Below are positions 32,554-33,761 of a stretch of 33,761 nucleotides of DNA, piece after piece. Source of the DNA: an uncultured Demequina sp. (GTDB taxonomy: Bacteria > Actinomycetota > Actinomycetes > Actinomycetales > Demequinaceae); assembly GCF_913055775.1 (NCBI RefSeq), contig NZ_CAJXJX010000012.1:1-33761 (forward strand), read 5' to 3'. Below the pieces are notes generated by a model, which saw only the letters and a program-made list of their open reading frames with translations, ran no database searches and was not told where the DNA came from. The position numbers were made by a program, and so were the translations under genes. Numbering within the stretch: position 1 is the first letter of the stretch; each line of letters opens with the position of its first letter.

Positions 32554-33744
32554 ATGTCCTTCAGCGACGCTCAGGCACAGAGCAAAGCGAACAAGAACCG
32601 CACAGCGGGGTTCGGCGCGCAGGTGCAGCGGCTCGGCAGGTTCCTGTCGGGCATGATCATGCCCAACATCGGCGCCTTCGTGGCGTGGGGCCTCGTCACG
32701 GCCCTGTTCATCGAGACCGGCTGGCTCAACTGGGGAGGCGACGGCGGCGTCGCTCCTGACAGCTGGATCGCCCAGGTCGGTGGCTGGGGCGACTTCGCCG
32801 GAGCCGGCATCGTCGGCCCCATGATCACCTATCTGCTGCCGCTCATCATCGGCTACACGGGTGGCCGGATGGTCTACGACCAGCGCGGGGGCGTGATCGG
32901 CGCGGTCGCCACGACCGGAGTCATCGTCGGCTCGGACGTCCCGATGTTCCTGGGAGCCATGGCGATGGGACCCTTCGCCGCGTGGTGCCTCAAGCACATC
33001 GAGAAGTTCTGGACCGGCAAGATCAAGCCCGGCTTCGAGATGCTCGTCGACAACTTCTCACTGGGCATCATCGGCGCGGGACTCGCCGTCCTCGGCCAGC
33101 TGATCATCGGCCCGGTCGTGTCCAAGCTCGTCGAGTGGGCGGGCCTCGGGGTCGACTTCCTGGTCGAGAACAGCCTGCTCCCCCTGACATCGATCCTGGT
33201 CGAGCCCGCGAAGATCCTGTTCCTCAACAACGCGATCAACCATGGTGTCTTCACGCCGCTCGGAACGGTCGAGGCGGAGGAGACGGGCAAGTCGCTGCTG
33301 TTCATGATCGAGTCCAACCCCGGCCCGGGCCTCGGCATCCTGCTGGCGTTCCTCTTCTTCGGCCCCCGCATGCTCAAGGCGGCGGCCCCCGGTGCGGCGA
33401 TCATCCACTTCTTCGGCGGCATCCACGAGGTGTACTTCCCGTTCGTGCTGGCGAAGCCCAAGCTGATCGCTGCGGTGATCCTGGGCGGCATGACCGGCGT
33501 CTTCATCGGCGTGGTGCTCAACGGCGGACTGGTCGCTCCCCCGTCCCCCGGATCGATCTTCGCCTACCTCACGTTCACGCCTCCCGGCGGCTACGTCTCG
33601 ATGCTTCTCCAGGTCTCCCTGGCGGCCGTCGTCTCGTTCGTCGTGGCCTCGTTCCTCATGGGCTTCGGCCGTGAGGCCAAGCGCGAGGACGCCCCGGACG
33701 ACTCCGAAAGCGCCGAGCAGCCGGCGGAGCCCGTCGCGGCGTGA
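32554..33744 (+). CDS. PTS mannitol-type EIIC component
   Basis: A 396-residue inner-membrane sugar permease of the phosphotransferase system, mannitol/fructitol branch. It has the MtlA N-terminus VQRLGRFLSGMIMPNIGAFVAWGLVTALFIETGW (about 25-58), IGYTGGRMVYDQRGGVIGAVATTGVIVGSDVPMFLGAM, NNAINHGVFTPLG, and the substrate-site motif GIHEVYFPF with GIHE at 289-292. E. coli MtlA continues into EIIB and EIIA domains (637 residues); this protein ends after EIIC with a short acidic tail, so EIIB and EIIA must be separate genes, probably just beyond the window. The ATG at 32554 follows a long purine-rich ribosome region (GGAGGGGAAGGG). It brings in mannitol or a similar hexitol as the phosphate. Confidence 0.93.
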   Translation: MSFSDAQAQSKANKNRTAGFGAQVQRLGRFLSGMIMPNIGAFVAWGLVTALFIETGWLNWGGDGGVAPDSWIAQVGGWGDFAGAGIVGPMITYLLPLIIGYTGGRMVYDQRGGVIGAVATTGVIVGSDVPMFLGAMAMGPFAAWCLKHIEKFWTGKIKPGFEMLVDNFSLGIIGAGLAVLGQLIIGPVVSKLVEWAGLGVDFLVENSLLPLTSILVEPAKILFLNNAINHGVFTPLGTVEAEETGKSLLFMIESNPGPGLGILLAFLFFGPRMLKAAAPGAAIIHFFGGIHEVYFPFVLAKPKLIAAVILGGMTGVFIGVVLNGGLVAPPSPGSIFAYLTFTPPGGYVSMLLQVSLAAVVSFVVASFLMGFGREAKREDAPDDSESAEQPAEPVAA

Positions 33745-33761
33745 CTCCCGCCCCCGGCTCC

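Overview
The window is high-GC DNA with strong G/C bias at third codon positions, several leaderless promoters (a -10 box placed so that transcription starts on the start codon), a Gram-positive FtsE/FtsX module paired with a secreted M23 hydrolase, a Tad/Flp pilus operon of actinobacterial type and a DUF222/13E12 HNH protein. Together these point to an actinomycete. The fermentation genes, and a GH2 beta-mannosidase whose two catalytic glutamates fall within one residue of the published positions in Cellulomonas fimi Man2A, suggest a facultatively anaerobic, polysaccharide-using member of the Micrococcales (Cellulomonadaceae/Demequinaceae-like). The genus is inference. I see no rRNA, tRNA, CRISPR array, insertion sequence or phage gene.

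Layout. 1-1022: tail of an unknown gene and a formate/nitrite channel. 1187-3054: HNH protein followed by four 24-bp repeats. 3055-8279: smpB, M23 hydrolase, ftsX, ftsE and prfB on the minus strand, with a DUF1801 gene inserted on the plus strand. 8351-9649: ClC-type channel. 9790-20247: a fermentation and anion-transport block: adhE, an OFA-type MFS carrier with a 44-residue partner, two paralogous TDT/SLAC1 transporters, a lipoprotein rhodanese, pflA and pflB. 20584-26769: beta-mannosidase and an ABC sugar importer without its ATPase. 27015-31560: Tad pilus operon (minus). 31677-32375: SRAP/YedK DNA-protein crosslink protein. 32554-33744: mannitol-type PTS EIIC.

How the parts work together. 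PflB activated by PflA splits pyruvate into acetyl-CoA and formate; AdhE reduces acetyl-CoA to ethanol; the FNT channel and perhaps the OFA carrier move formate or related anions. The main discovery is that the promoters of the FNT gene, adhE, pflB and the OFA gene each carry a GGGACC-TA-GGNCCC-like inverted repeat whose near edge lies exactly 24 bp upstream of the -10 position. This is the geometry of an activator centred near -42, and the motif looks like the DosR/DevR hypoxia box. These scattered genes therefore look like one oxygen- or redox-controlled regulon.

Three further regulatory layouts stand out. (1) ATACCCC..GGGGTAT palindromes of CsoR/CstR type sit beside both TDT transporters and the rhodanese gene, which suggests a persulfide/sulfite or metal response. 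(2) CGAAACG-type LacI-like half-sites precede both the beta-mannosidase and the sugar ABC operon. (3) A helically phased, dyad-symmetric array of GCCCGTTT half-sites surrounds a near-consensus promoter in front of the PTS gene.
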